Positions 1 through 11,690 of a stretch of DNA of 64,000 nt are shown in pieces. Every line of letters begins with the position of its first letter. Position 1 is the first letter of the stretch. The DNA is from Ottelia alismoides. Its lineage: Eukaryota; Streptophyta; Magnoliopsida; Alismatales; Hydrocharitaceae. The notes under the pieces are model-generated. The model ran no database searches and was not told where the DNA came from. It saw nothing but the letters and a program-made list of their open reading frames with translations. The stretch covers positions 434,001 to 498,000 of the forward strand of contig JAZKJV010004140.1 of the NCBI GenBank assembly GCA_037367405.1. Direction: 5' to 3'. The translations under genes and the position numbers were made by a program.

Positions 1-702
1 TCCAAAGTTGAGCTAGTTCAGATCTTTTATCTGTGGATGACAACAAAGCAAGAGGCACTGATTGATGTCTCGTGTGGTAGTTCACACTGTAATCTTGATA
101 AGGATTCAATTTGGACTTTCTTTAGAGAGATTTCTGATATCAAGATGACATACGAGGGAGGTGTCAGACCACCTAGATGTGATTCACCTTCTGCTGAGTT
201 AGGGATCACACATCATGCAGTTGATATGGGTATTGAGGCAACACAGAAGATTGACGTTGAGACAATTGTAGAAAGTTCTTTCCCTCATAAATTGACACAT
301 ATTCAATTTAGTTTTCAACTAGAGTATCAGTCAGTTCCGTGTTTCCCAGTTCATGAGCCTTGGATACCTATTCCTCAAGTATTCCAAGATACCAAGCAAG
401 GGCCCTTGTTGTTTCAACCGACATATCAGTCTATTCAGTTTCCATATCACGATCAGTGCTACAAGATGCCACCTCAAGAGCATTTCACCTCAAACTTAGT
501 TGATTATTCTAAGCATCTTCAGTAGCCTGAGATGGATGAGGGCCACCACTTTGATATTCCTGACATTAGTGGTCCTACATTCGATCATTTCATCTACTTG
601 ATTCATGATAAAATTGCATATTCTATGGAGGAGATGGACACATACCGAGATTTTATAGCCATCATTGTCACAGAACGAGAATCATATTCTACTTTACAAT
701 AA
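1..702 (+). pseudogene. gag: E1 gag C-terminal fragment
   Basis: The frame open from 37 to 525 begins with a stretch around VSCGSSHCN that lines up with the end of the gag core in E2 (after LVQKFF) and E3 (CGGSHFN). It continues past a TAG at 523-525 in the same frame to a stop near 702. After the conserved start the residues are rich in P, Q, H and Y, as in the linker between gag and protease in Athila/Tat-type elements. No zinc knuckle is visible. The gag N-terminus and core lie before the window start. The assignment rests on similarity to the other two elements here. Confidence 0.6.
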
Positions 703-1317
703 ACTTCTAAGTCGATGAGTACTTGTATTCCCAATTCCCATGATGTTAAGAGACAACTTCCAATTGCTGAGACATTTAGGATCAAAGAATATATAGTAGG
801 CAATGGTGCAAAATTACAGATTCAACATGATTATCCATGTAGCAAAGGCAAAAATCACAAATAAATGGAAAAAAAGAGAAAATCTTGAAATAGAAATAAA
901 GAGAAGACTTCAAACTCTCCTACTAGATCTCGATCTTCTTATCTTCATAGAGTTGGTCCCTGTTTGAGAAAATGATTTCCTTCTGCTTCTTCTTTTGATC
1001 CTCCTAGTGTACATATGACTGAGGAGGATATACAGATACCCTTCTCAGATACTCTGAATCTAGGGAAGGGAGAAATATTATAAAATCTCAAAAATAACCA
1101 AGAGTCAAAGTTTTATGAAAGAGATGATGGATAGAATTCAGATAAAACTCACTCTTTCAGAGGCATTGGTCCATGTTCTTCTTCTATAGAAATGTTTGAA
1201 GAAGCATACCACAATGACAAGAAAGAAGAGGCATAATCATTGCTATGGGAAACAAGTGCTGACCATTGCCATATGTTATGCTATACAGCAGAAGAAAAAG
1301 AAAGACATGGAACACCA

Positions 1318-1690
1318 TTTGCCAATTGTCAGATTTCAGATCATGAGTTTGAGAACACCTTGTTCGACAAAGGATCATCAGTAAACATATTACCCTTCCA
1401 TATTCTAGAAACACTTCATTTAAGACCTCTCGAACAAGCCAAAATGATTCTTCAATATCGATATAGATCGGTCAAGAGGTCAAAGGGTACACTTCATGAC
1501 GTTGTCGTGATGATACAAGACATGAAATTCATTGTGGAATTTGTTGTTTAGATTCTGACTCTTCAGTACCATCATAAGATGTTGCTATTATTCTTGGCCG
1601 ACCTTTTACGCAAGCAGCCAAGGTCGTTATTGATTATGGGACAGATAGTGTTACTTTTCCTCCCAACAGCACGGTACCGAGCTCCCAGCT
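1318..1690 (+). pseudogene. E1 retropepsin-like protease fragment
   Basis: The frame 1240-1551 contains LFDKGSSVNILP, the active-site loop of a Ty3/Gypsy aspartic protease. The catalytic Asp codon is GAC at 1366-1368, and the usual T or S after it is K. About 80 residues on, in another frame, DVAIILGRPF (1578-1607) matches the conserved C-terminal ILG(R/Q)PF motif, followed by an IDYG-type strand. A stop and a frameshift separate the halves. The family processes the gag-pol polyprotein. The same motif pair occurs in E2 (21188-21590). Confidence 0.8.
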
Positions 1691-2400
1691 GATAAAGACT
1701 CTATAATCAGACAAGTGTGCTACCAGGACATCAGATACCAAGACATGTGGGATTATGATTGAGATTAGTCGTGATCCTATTGCTTCAGATTCTACTGAGT
1801 CCTGAGATTTCCTCTCTATAGTAAAATTTGGAGAGCACAACCTTTGGTGATCCTAGAATACATGTGTTGGATATGTGTTGACGAGATTCCCAGTATCTAC
1901 TTCATTGAGACAAAACTAATGGTGGCGCATATTCTGAAGGCCGAACCCATTTCGGTTGTAGATCCTTCAGTCAAACCTTCCAGTTGTGAGATTATTGTGC
2001 ACGTTTTTCACATTGATTTAGATAAGGTCTTAGTTGATGAGGGGATAGATCAGATTGCGTTAGAGTTTACATCTTTATCGCTTCTATTTCATACGACACC
2101 AATGTCTCTGTAGCCACACATAGTTGAGGATATTGTGTTAGAGGATGAGTTTTCATCTTCTTCTCTCAATGCTTATAATGACAGTGAATCAGAGACCATG
2201 GTGCATATTTCAGAGGTTTGTTCTGTACATTTTTTCAGCCATTTAGGACTCTCCTCACCGGCCGACATATGTTAGGCATCCTCCGATTCAGATATTGATA
2301 TATCTGAGGATGACCCTGATGCCAACCTTACTCTAGTACATTTTATCGTTCCTAGGTCATGCAAGAAAGCCACTCTTCAGCTTTCTTGAGCTGATATAGT
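1691..2400 (+). other. E1 sequence between protease and hairpin array, unassigned
   Basis: An open frame at 1844-2113 and shorter ones to 2400 are acidic (many D, E, S), but I recognise no RT, RNase H, integrase or envelope-like domain. In E2 and E3 this interval holds the whole of RT, RNase H and integrase. It is either the remnant of an internal deletion or the acidic protease-RT linker, which in E2 is also rich in D, E and P. Confidence 0.4.
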
Positions 2401-2506
2401 TCATTTTGACTTGTTCATTATTTTTACTTGTATATTTGTGTTTTTAGTTTCATTCTTTCTTTCTTCCTTTTGTCTTACACCCCTAGTTCTCGGTTATGAT
2501 TTTTGT

Positions 2507-3010
2507 TATACTTAGGATGTACTTTATCCTAAGTATGGGGGGGGGGGGTGTAGACATCATGTTGTTCATATCGTTCTGTTCTATTACCCCTGTTGTTGCT
2601 TATACTTAGGGTGTGCTTTACCTTAAGTATAGGAGGGGTAATATATCTCATTATCACTTTTGATTATTTTCAAATTTTGTATTGTCTTCTTTCTTGCTTG
2701 TCTCTGGACTGTTGATATTCATATCCATACTTAGGGATATTTTACCCCAAGTATGGGCGGGACAGGCCGAGTTGTTGATTGTGTACATTCTCTTTACTTC
2801 TATTATCTTCGATTTTGAATCTGCTATCCTTAAGATTATTTGACCATAAGTACAGAGGGGATGATTGACTTCTATTCATTTATTCGTTATTCTTTTGAGT
2901 TGTTGTAGTATAAAATTCTTTTCACCAGTCTATACTTATCCCTAGTTATGTCTTCCTTCAACGTTTCTTTGGTCACTATGAGGATGTAGTTCACGCTAAG
3001 TATAGGTAGG
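2507..3010 (+). repeat. Array of hairpins with G-rich tails, E1
   Basis: About five imperfect copies of a unit made of an inverted repeat of the CTTAGG/CCTAAG type, a loop of about 7 nt and a purine/G-rich tail. The first is perfect: ATACTTAGGAT (2508-2518), loop 2519-2525, ATCCTAAGTAT (2526-2536), then 12 consecutive G (2537-2548). Others lie near 2600-2640, 2729-2765, 2825-2863 and 2990-3010. The last G-rich tail abuts the LTR start at 3011 and is the likely polypurine tract for plus-strand priming. E2 and E3 carry equivalent arrays in the same place. Confidence 0.8.
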
Positions 3011-3930
3011 TGTCGTATATATATATTTTATATATACTTTAGAGGCCATAACTCATACTTTATTGTATTTTTAATAATATGGATCTTATAGTATGGGTAT
3101 ATATTTTGGATTTCTAAAAGTTGGTAGAAAACTATAAATACGACTTATTAAAAAAAGTTGTCTTAAAAATTGCATATAAAATATGTTGTAAAATACATGT
3201 AAAAATTTCATTCAAAACCCTTAATTATATAAAATGTGTAAATAAAATTATTTTGTAAATTTTTGTATAAAACTTGTATAATATTGTGTATATATAACGA
3301 GTATAAAATTCTTTGTAAAAGTACAAAATGCTTGTCAAATTCATGTAAATTGAATGAATTCACTAACTCCTTCAAAAATTATTAAAAATTTAAAAGTTAA
3401 AATTCAATAAAAAATAATTCTTTAGAAAATCACTTAAAAGTTTAATAAAAAATCCACTTCATAAAAAAATGCCGCATTCATTCGCATTTTTCAGAACAAG
3501 TTAGATTCTTTAACTGAATGGATCTAAGTTTGAGAGATGGAGCTTGGTTTAGGCCTTAACCCACTTAATTCTAAAGGGACTTTATTAGAAACTGGAACTA
3601 AGACTCTTCATGTCATTAGACTTAATTATTTTGGTTCCATGAGACCGTGTTTGAAATACAACTTAAATTTGCCTAAGTAGGACACCTGACGCCATCTGTT
3701 TAACTCTTCTTATTTGAACCAATTTTGAACTGATGCACTTCACACTTAACTCAACTTGCATGGGGTTGCAAAGGGTAGTCCATTTTGGTGATGCGTTTCC
3801 ATCCTTGTCTAGTGGCACACATGTGTAAAGACAGGAGAGTAGGGGTGAAATAAACCTTCGTATGAGGGAAGGATCTACTGGCACAATTTTTTCCAAGACC
3901 CCAAAAATGGATGAAAAAAGATTCTATAAC
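3011..3930 (+). repeat. E1 3' LTR, first part
   Basis: Starts with TGTCGTATATAT just after the purine tract. E2 has the same start at 35889, and E3 a changed one at about 42160. Next come a CTTTAG..CATAACTCATACTT stretch, a very AT-rich section, then a stretch around 3540-3640 that aligns with E2 (36310-36440) and the reverse complement of E3 (41110-41330). The last shared segment is CCAAGACCCCAAAA near 3893-3906, matching E3 near 40850. Similarity ends by about 3920. The continuation may be L3 after the inserted L2. Confidence 0.6.
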
Positions 3931-6525
3931 TGTCAGGGTGATGAGTCGCTAAATACAATAAATAATTTGTGTTCGTTGTGGTACGTGTACTTAGCGATTC
4001 AGTCAGAACCGAGAGAAGATCTCTGTGAAGAGTGTCTCGGCTTTAATTTGTATCCCGGGAAAGTCCGGGGTCGAACACAGGGAGGCAAAGGAACAACTTC
4101 GGGTTAATTTGAAAATTTAGTTTTAGATTTCCAAGCGTTATTTTTTTTAGATTTTCTATGCAAAAACAAATGGTAATGCAAAATGCGAGCGAATTAAGAC
4201 AATAAGAAAACACACAACAAGGCCAAATTAATTTTAATGTCAAATTAGTCCAATTCAACCAAATTATATTTTTCCTAGAATCCTAATCCAGTGATGAATG
4301 AAAGACACATTTCTTTGTATTTTTAGGAATTAAAATGCAACAATGAAAAATGCACACTTTTTATGAATCTTTTCGCAATTTTTCAGACAAACAGTAAGCA
4401 AAAATTATGAAAAATTTACTGGAATGAAAACATGATGCAAGGAAGATATAGTAATATTTTTGGAATTTTTTGACAAAATATGAATTTTTTATGGATTTTT
4501 TAGTGAAAACAGAGTGACAATGAGTAAATAATTCCTAATTAATCCACAATGTCAAATTAACCAGAGTGTGAATTATCTCAAGTAGATATTTTCATGTGGC
4601 ATACAGGAGACTTGAAATTTCGCGAAAACGATGTATGTGGATTTAATTAAAAATCAAATACTAAATTCACTCTACAATTTATTTCAGCACAAAACATCCA
4701 CTTTGGATGAAGTTTGGATAGTACGTTAATCACATATCAAGGCATCATTTCTAATTTTTGTGGAATTTTTAGAGCAATCGTGTGTGAGATATAAATTTAA
4801 GAGTCCAATTTGGGTAAAATATGCAATATTTCAGTTGAACAATTTTAGTTAATTCACAATGTCTCACAAAAATACAAATAAATATTCAGAATGTTGACAA
4901 TTAGTTGCTCAACATAATGATATTTTTTCTTGAATAAAATGATGCAATATTGAAGTCCAAATTAAAATACAAACAAAGGGGTGTCTTTGCAAATACAGAA
5001 ACTAAGAATACAAAGCAACTTATATACAGGGACTGAATTGTAATTACGGAAACTTAAAATAAATAAAGTGCAATTTTTACATAAAAATAATAAACAAATG
5101 GACCTTTCTTCTTCCTCTTCCTCTGGACGGCTAGGGTGGAAGATGAAGAATCGAACAGAGGCGTGGTCGGCGCAGCCGCGAGGAGGAGGCGGCACCGCGG
5201 AGGACAAGGGGGGCGCGGTGGTAGGTCAACGGAGAGGACGGATGGCGCGACGCAGGGGCCGCGGTGGCAGGTTGGTCGACAGAGGTCGGGGTCGCGCAAC
5301 CGCGCACGGCAGAGGCGCGCACACAGCGCGAGGCGGGCGCACACTGGCGGCGGCCGGAGGCGTGGACGGGGGTGCGGCGACCGGCTGGAGGGGAGGAGCG
5401 GCGACAGTCTTGGAGCTGCGGAGGGGAGCGACGGTGTCCTGGTGGTGGCGGCGGCGGTGGGAACTCCCCACCGCTGTTGCGGTTCTTTTTTTAATTTTTT
5501 GTTTTTTTTAATTTTAATTTTTTTGTTTTGCTGTTGTAATTTTTTGTTTTAATTTTTTTTGTTTTCTTAAACAGAAAATGAACACATGCAATGGGGAATA
5601 TGATCAAATGCAAATATGGTGGTGAAGATGATATGGAACAAATGTGGGTATATGGATGTGGATGTGATGGACTAAAAAATTGCAAAGTTAAAAATAATGA
5701 CAAAATGAAACAAAACTTACCTACGATGGAGACAGTCGTCTATGGTGTGCTCACGAGAGCACGGTCTTCGCTCGAATCGCGGGCGAGTGATGAGCTCGAG
5801 CAACGTGCAGTTGCGGCTGCGATGTTGGCCAAAAAGCCAACAGATCTCATCGGAGAGAGGGCCGTCGTCGATCGACCGCGGTTGCGTCGCTGTCACCGAT
5901 TCAACTCTGGGAACTAGGCTCTCCTCACATAAAGATGGATCAAAAACAAAAATGAGGAGAATGAGATGTATATAAAGAGGAAAAAAAATGGAAGTTAGAA
6001 TTAAGATGGAGTGGGATGGAGGTTAATAAAATGGTGGAATTGAATTAGAAGTTAGAAAAAAATGGTGGAGTAATGGAGTTGAATTGGTGGTTATTGTAGA
6101 GAATGTAAAATAAATAAATAAATAATATAAAATAAAGTAGGCTACTTTAATTACAATAGAATAAAAGAGAAGAAAATAAATAGTGGAGAATTTACAAAAG
6201 AAGACAAACAACATGTACATTTTTTTACTTTTCTAATGTGTAATTTTTTTGACATTTTAATAAGAGATATTTACAACAAAAAAATACAATAAAATACTAC
6301 ACTTAAAATACAACACAAGTATGATTTTTTTGTATTTTTAATAATTAAGAAAGATAAAATAAAAATGAAGAAAGAATGAATATATACATAATATACAATG
6401 TACACGTAGGTCCCAAAACCCAACTTTTGCAAATGAGCTCCGATTTTAATGAACCACTTCCGTTGGATAGATAATATTCTAACTTGAACTTTAAAAGTGA
6501 GTTTGGTGAATTTGGAGTTCATACG
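3931..6525 (-). repeat. L2: LTR-like unit, minus strand, probably inserted in the E1 LTR
   Basis: Read on the minus strand, it ends in TGACA (plus TGTCA at 3931). Just upstream of that end (plus 4030-4100) is a stretch reading GCCTCCCTGTGTTCGACC, typical of the U5 end of plant Ty3/Gypsy LTRs. Further up are an AT-rich zone, a GC-rich leader (5131-5490) and a TATA-like site near 5967-5978. The segment 6395-6525 is an inverted copy of 8420-8580. The upper boundary is a guess. No element body follows below 3931, so it would be a solo or truncated LTR. Confidence 0.45.
5131..5490. other. GC-rich island inside the L2 leader
   Basis: About 360 bp dominated by G and C (runs such as GGCGGCGGCGGTGG), embedded in DNA that is mostly 25-35% GC. 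Several frames stay open on both strands only because GC-rich DNA has few stops. The translations are low-complexity Arg/Gly/Ala, with no domain I recognise. It sits where the transcribed leader of L2 would be. It may be a normal part of that LTR or captured foreign sequence. Confidence 0.5.
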
Positions 6526-8580
6526 TAGCGGGAATTTGGCTTGAAAGTTGGTCTTTACGGCTTTTTCCCCTTTGGGATCTAGGAGTATTTATTTGAGGTA
6601 AAATTTGTTTTGTATTTTTGTATTTTTATATACATGGTTATGAACAAGTTGAAAAAGAATTAGCCAAAAAGGAGTTGAAATGAAATTATTAAAAATACAT
6701 GAAGTTTTGGGCTATTTACATGTATAAAACTCCTTTATTTTTGCAGCTTTTTATGTGTAATTTATTTTATACAATCTAATATACAATAAATAGTGGGTAT
6801 TATTTACAAGTGTTATTTTGTTAGTTTATTGATTTTATGGACATTTATTTGAGATTTTACATGGGGATTTTGCTAAGATCAAGATATTGTGATGATGAAT
6901 CACGGATTCATCACAGGGCACAAAAATCAATGCAGTTAAACAACCACTTCTACCAAAAAGAATCCAAAAACATCAAATTCAAATATGACCATAGTATTCC
7001 AAGCTTCAAAAAGCATGCATTATCTTAGTGGAGACTTGACTAAACTGGCTGAGCTTCACAAGGAGATGTGACTACACTGGTCACACTCTAGTTTTCTTCC
7101 CATTCCTCTTTTTCTCTCTCTATTCGATTATGGACACATCACGACTTGACCTTAGAAGGAAATACCCCCACCTCGAAGATCGAGTAGATAGATGAGGGCG
7201 CAATGGGAGTGTATAACTGGGATGGGCGGTTTTTTCGCTTCTTTAAGCATGAAAAGCTAACACCTTTCACACACAATACAAATTTCTTTCAAAGCCGAAT
7301 GTTTGTGTGATGGATGGGTTGATCTGAGCTGTTGTTGTTGTTGTGAACATGGAGCAAGATTTGTGGAACTTGAGGGTTGTCAAGGCTCAAAGCCAATTCC
7401 AATAAAGTCCCGACACACTAATAATCCAAAGGCATACTCCAAGTTCTGGATTTTGGGTGAAGTGAGATTCGATTTAAAGAAACAAGCATGTTCTATGTTT
7501 TTTTTATTTTTCCTTTCCTTTTTGCTTGCACTCATTTTATAGAATAAGTGTTTACTAAGGGACCATCAATTGTAAAGTGTAGAGGAATGATGAATCTATA
7601 ATTCATCGCCTTTATTCTTTCATTTTGGATAAAATCCTTGGTAAAATACATGTAAATAATAACTAATTATCACTAATTAATATTTGAACAACAATCATTA
7701 ATATTATATATTTAACACTTATTTTGTCTAAAATAAAATAATAAAGAAAAAGAAGAAAAAGGAAGATGTATACAAAATATATACAGACTGATCCTAACAC
7801 TTAGACCAGGTTAATATTGACTTGGTCGACAAAATAAATAAGTAGGGGGAGATAAGGATCCTAATGTATAAAAATATCAAAAACCTAGATCATAATTATA
7901 TATTTATACATTTTTACCTTGTAAATATTCTGTATTTTATTTGTCACCAATAGAACCTCAAGCTAAAATATTTTCTTCATGAAAGGTTTTGTTAAAAACA
8001 TATATTAATTTATAAAAATATGAGAAAAATTATTTATTACAAAAATAATTAATTATAATGAACTAAAAAAACCGTAAAAGCTGACTTCCAAGGTCCATAA
8101 TAATTTATCGAAAACTCCAAATCGACCAAACTTACATTTAAACTTCGTTTTATAACTAATACTATTTATTAAAAATATCATAAACATTTTGAAATAAAAT
8201 AGGTGAGTTTTGACGTTTGGGCCCCTTTGTCTATTTGTACTTTATGTAAAAAAATTTCAATTTTATAATTAATTATCGTTAACTCCGTTTACTTAATTTC
8301 TTTTCTAAAACATTTCTAAAGATTAATGGAAAGATATAAAAATATAATTTAAGTGAGAATGCTAATAAATCCTGAAGCTATAAAGATGTGACCTAAATTT
8401 TCTAGACCTCATACCTCGGCCATATGGACTTTGAATTGGGCATAGTCACTTTTAAAGTTTGTTTTATAGAATTATCCATCAAACGAAAATGATTTTGCTA
8501 AAATCGGAGTTAATATGCAGAACTTGGGTTTTGGGACCATATTTGTATACACTGTACAATGTACCCTAATTTTACTTTTT
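6395..8580. repeat. Inverted repeat pair 6395-6525 / 8420-8580
   Basis: The segment around 6395-6525 reads, on the minus strand, like the plus strand at 8420-8580. Shared landmarks are CACTTTTAAAGTT, AAAATCGGAGTTAATATGCAG (with changes), TTGGGTTTTGGGACC and a TACACTGTACAATG-like end. A more diverged copy lies near 39530-39560 on the minus strand. In each case the segment lies a few hundred bp upstream of a TATA site, so it is best read as the same U3 segment in LTRs of opposite orientation. Confidence 0.6.
7841..7857 (+). promoter_or_regulatory. Conserved LTR purine box, L3
   Basis: AGTAGGGGGAGATAAGG follows a TTGGTCGACAA stretch. Near-copies lie at 13064-13080 (+) and 39888-39904 (-), each about 1.15-1.18 kb upstream of a TATA box. 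A role in transcription is inferred only from position and conservation. Confidence 0.5.
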
Positions 8581-9023
8581 TAATATATGCCATCCATCAT
8601 ATTTATATAATTTATCAACATTATATTATTAATTTAAATTGAATAAAATTTATATATTTATATATTTATATATTATTAATTAATTTATTTAATAATTTAT
8701 ATATTTATATATTTAATTACTTAATTACTTATTTAATTATGTAATTATCTATTTAATTATCTCTCAAATTAATTTATTTAATCTAATTATTACATTAATT
8801 ATTTATTTTTTTCCTCACGCGCACCGCACGCTTGCTGCACATGTTTCCCCTTTCTTTCTTACCCACTGCACAGTGCCTCCTCCTTCCTTCTTTCCTTTTC
8901 TCCGAACACCAACAACTCCTAACTCATCCAATCACCAGCCTTAGGCCAATGGTGCAACAACGTGGCGGTCAATGGACTCCATCTCGGTGACCCCATCCAC
9001 TACCGTGCCCTAAGTTTCGAGGC

Positions 9024-9033
9024 CTATATAAGG
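9024..9033 (+). promoter_or_regulatory. TATA box, L3
   Basis: CTATATAAGG matches the plant TATA consensus and is followed by a pyrimidine-rich leader with a GAGAGAGAGAGAGA run near 9098-9112. No credible coding region follows, so I read it as an LTR promoter rather than that of a host gene. Confidence 0.55.
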
Positions 9034-11109
9034 GAACCCAACCACATTTTAACTCCCATTCGCTATTGTTATGACCTTCTCCTTCCGTGATCTTTGAGAG
9101 AGAGAGAGAGATTTGAAGACAGTGACAGACTTCTTCCTCCTCTTCCATTGAGCGAGATTGGTTGAGGTTTGGCGCGATCCAAAGTCGATGTGGACTTCTT
9201 CTCCTCCTCGTACTTAGCCTCCCTCCATCTCAGGTCTAGGGGACGACAACCATTGGAGTTTTTTTTCTGAGCTCTGTTCCCAAGAAAATTCCTCCACCTT
9301 CCAAGTTAGAACCTCTTTCTATTCCTCGTCCTTTCTCAATTCACTCTCCTTCTTCCTTTGATTATTCCTCTCAACCCTTCCACTTTTCTTTGTTAGTCAT
9401 CCAAATCAATACACGATCACTTAGGAATCCATCATCATCTCTTGATCTTCTCATTTTTTGATCTATCTCACAAAATATCTCTTCCCCAGCCACGCTTGGT
9501 GGCTGGAGATACGAAGCAAATCCATGACCTCACCAGCTTTGTCATTCAATAAATCATCGTTTGCATTTTTAGAGATCGAGGCATCATGGATCGAGTCATT
9601 TGATTCACCAACAAGAGCATCATCGAGGTCTGAGGCTCCATAACATCTACTAATCCGTGACTCAACTAATAAAGATCTACATCAAGATCGAGATTACCGT
9701 CCTCCAGTGAGACATCGCCATTGATATCTGAATTACACCGCCTCTGAAGAGATACACACAGCCTTGAAGTGACTCAATCACCCTCCACTGCTCGAGATTG
9801 AAGTCGCCTGATATCCATAAATGGGAAAAAACCCCCTTTGCTCAAGATTAACCAACTACCCTTGGATCGGATCTAATCCAAGGGATGTCCACCGGCCAAG
9901 TGTCAGTGTCAGAGCAAGCCCAAGTTCTCCACCGCTCAATCTGAACCCTTATCTGCTGAAGCACGGCACGTGCTACACACGTGCAATGCTGAACTTTTGC
10001 CTTCAACCTTCGATATTTCTTTATATTACGAATAGGACCGGGTGCTGGAGGAATCATGCGACCACACATGCACGAATATAAATATCTGGGCAAATTGCAA
10101 TATTAGCCCCCGATGTTTCCTAATTTTGCATAAAGATCCAAGTTAGTGTGAAGCAGGTTCGAAGCATGTATTTTCAGGAACTTTTGCATGATACACCCCA
10201 GACTTCCTTTAAATTGTGAAGAGGTCCCTCCTGGGTGGCCAACATGTGAGAAGCAAGTGATTGGTGGACAATTTGCGTATGGAGCCCTTGTAGTTTTGTA
10301 TTTTATCATAAGCTCCTTATATTTTCCACATAGTGACATAAATCCCCCTATAAAATATCATATTAATATAAAATTTTAAACATATAAATATCGTATTTTA
10401 CAGTATACACAATATAAAATAGTATTTTGAAAAACAAAAATATTTTTTATTTTCAATAAATCATATAAAACTAAAAAACACAAACTTTAATAAACACAGA
10501 AAAAAATATAAAACAAATTTAAAAATTCTATAAAAATTACCATTCATATATTTTTACTATATATTTTACGTAATATACTAAAAACAAAAATAAAAACAAC
10601 AAAACCAATCAAAAATACAAAATACATAAAAACTTTGAAAATCATAACTGAATATATAAAAATAATATAAAAATGTACAACATATTATTTTGAAGATACT
10701 TTCCTTTATTTTATAATAACTGTAAGTAAAAAACAATTCTCAAAGTTTTACTATTTTTTTAAAAAAAACTATTTTCTAATAAAAATTAGTTTTCAACTTT
10801 AAGAATCTAATAAAGAGTACAAACATTTTCTAAATTACATAAAAACCATAAAATAATTAAAACACATAAAACTACAAAATTAAAGCCAACTAAAAAATTG
10901 TAAAATCTATACCTATATTTTACAAAGGTATATTAAAATCACAAAAACAATATAAAATTCATAAAAATTAAATAAAAATCAGGAAACATGCATACCTTAG
11001 TTTTATATTGATGTCGCTTAGTTTTTAGTAGTTTGCCTCCCTGAGCTCGGCACTCCTATACTTAACAATATACATATCTAAGTTTAGGAGTATTTATAAA
11101 AATAAATAA

Positions 11110-11690
11110 AATTTTATGCTAAAATCCACCAGGTCGATACAATGACCTTTGTTATTGTTTAGATCAGGTGTGTTTTGCAAGATTCATGGACTCCAAAAAT
11201 ATTATAAAAGAAGAGACAACCTTTGATTTTCTTTTACAACATATAATTCACAATCTCTTTCTCCTTCTCATCATCATACACACCCCCTCTTTCTCTAAAA
11301 TGGTTGTCTTCTTTGTGACCTAGAGAGAATCACTGTAGTTGCTACACTATCATGCTACCACCTCATGCATCTCCATCTTCCTTGATGTTTCTAGTACGTG
11401 AAGAAGACCTCGCATTCCATGTGATGAACTCAGGAGATCCATCACTTAGAACAACATCCTCGATTGCGAAATGGAAGCATTCCATCAACGTGCTCTCAAG
11501 CGTCTCCTTCGTTGGGTCAGGCTTGAGACATGCAATCTCTTCATTTAGAGACTTCGATCACAACCACACTTCAAGAGGTTTTCTGATATCTACTTTGTGG
11601 TTTAGATGAAACAATACGAGAATTGCTTTTGGATCATGTGGTTTCATCACTTTATTTTAAAAAAAAAGATTTGCTGCCCCTTATGTACCC
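11110..11690 (+). repeat. Old Copia LTR fragment (3' half), plus strand
   Basis: Aligns with the 3' half of the copia-1/copia-2 LTRs. ATTCATGGACTCCAAAA then TATAAAAGAAG (11213-11223) matches the copia TATA region. ACTTCGATCACAACCAC, CTTCAAGAGG, TACTTTGTGGTTTAGATGAAAC and GGATCATGTGGTTTCATC (11548-11650) match copia-1 24370-24455 closely. The LTR end (CCTTCA) and primer site are not preserved, and the 5' half is absent or unrecognisable. No coding function is inferred from open frames here. Confidence 0.75.

Larger units (their letters stand above)
1..3930 (+). mobile_element. E1: 3' part of a degenerate Ty3/Gypsy retrotransposon
   Basis: The window opens inside a plus-strand Ty3/Gypsy element. 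In order it shows a gag C-terminal stretch, a retropepsin-like protease, about 0.8 kb of unassigned sequence, a hairpin/G-tract array (2507-3010) and the start of a 3' LTR at 3011. No RT, RNase H or integrase is present: only about 0.8 kb separates the protease from the array, against several kb in E2 and E3. Array, LTR start and gag tail resemble those of E2 and E3, so it is the same broad family. The end at 3930 is where similarity to the E3 LTR stops and a minus-strand LTR begins. All reading frames are broken. Confidence 0.75.
6526..11110 (+). repeat. L3: LTR-like unit, plus strand, possible continuation of the E1 3' LTR
   Basis: Shares its order of landmarks with the LTRs of E2 and E3: a purine box AGTAGGGGGAGATAAGG (7841-7857), the 8420-8580 segment, a TATA box (9024-9033) about 1.17 kb after the purine box, a CT- and C-rich leader (about 9040-9820), a segment near 10080-10340, a very A-rich zone (10380-10990) and a GTTTGCCTCCCTGAGCTCGG stretch near 11030 resembling the U5 of L2. 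Its distances fit the missing part of the E1 LTR. About 6526-7830 is AT-rich with no gene I can support, and small open frames such as 7303-7542 have no recognisable product. Confidence 0.45.

Noticed and set aside
3931..3952. Minus-strand TAGCGACTCATCACC, resembling the tRNA-Arg-type primer site of Ogre/Tat elements
   Set aside because: Only the first nine or so bases fit, the GGGG part is missing, and no element body follows it on the minus strand. The stretch is better read as the end of an LTR.
5068..5552. Several overlapping open frames, up to 147 codons, on both strands
   Set aside because: They exist because the DNA is GC-rich and has few stops. Translations are low-complexity Arg/Gly/Ala with no domain, and both strands are open alike.
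9024..10081. TATA box followed by a leader and open frames (9458-9643, 9821-10081) as a host gene
   Set aside because: The frames are short, unrelated to each other and without recognisable domains. The same layout recurs in the LTRs of E2 and E3, so an LTR promoter explains it.
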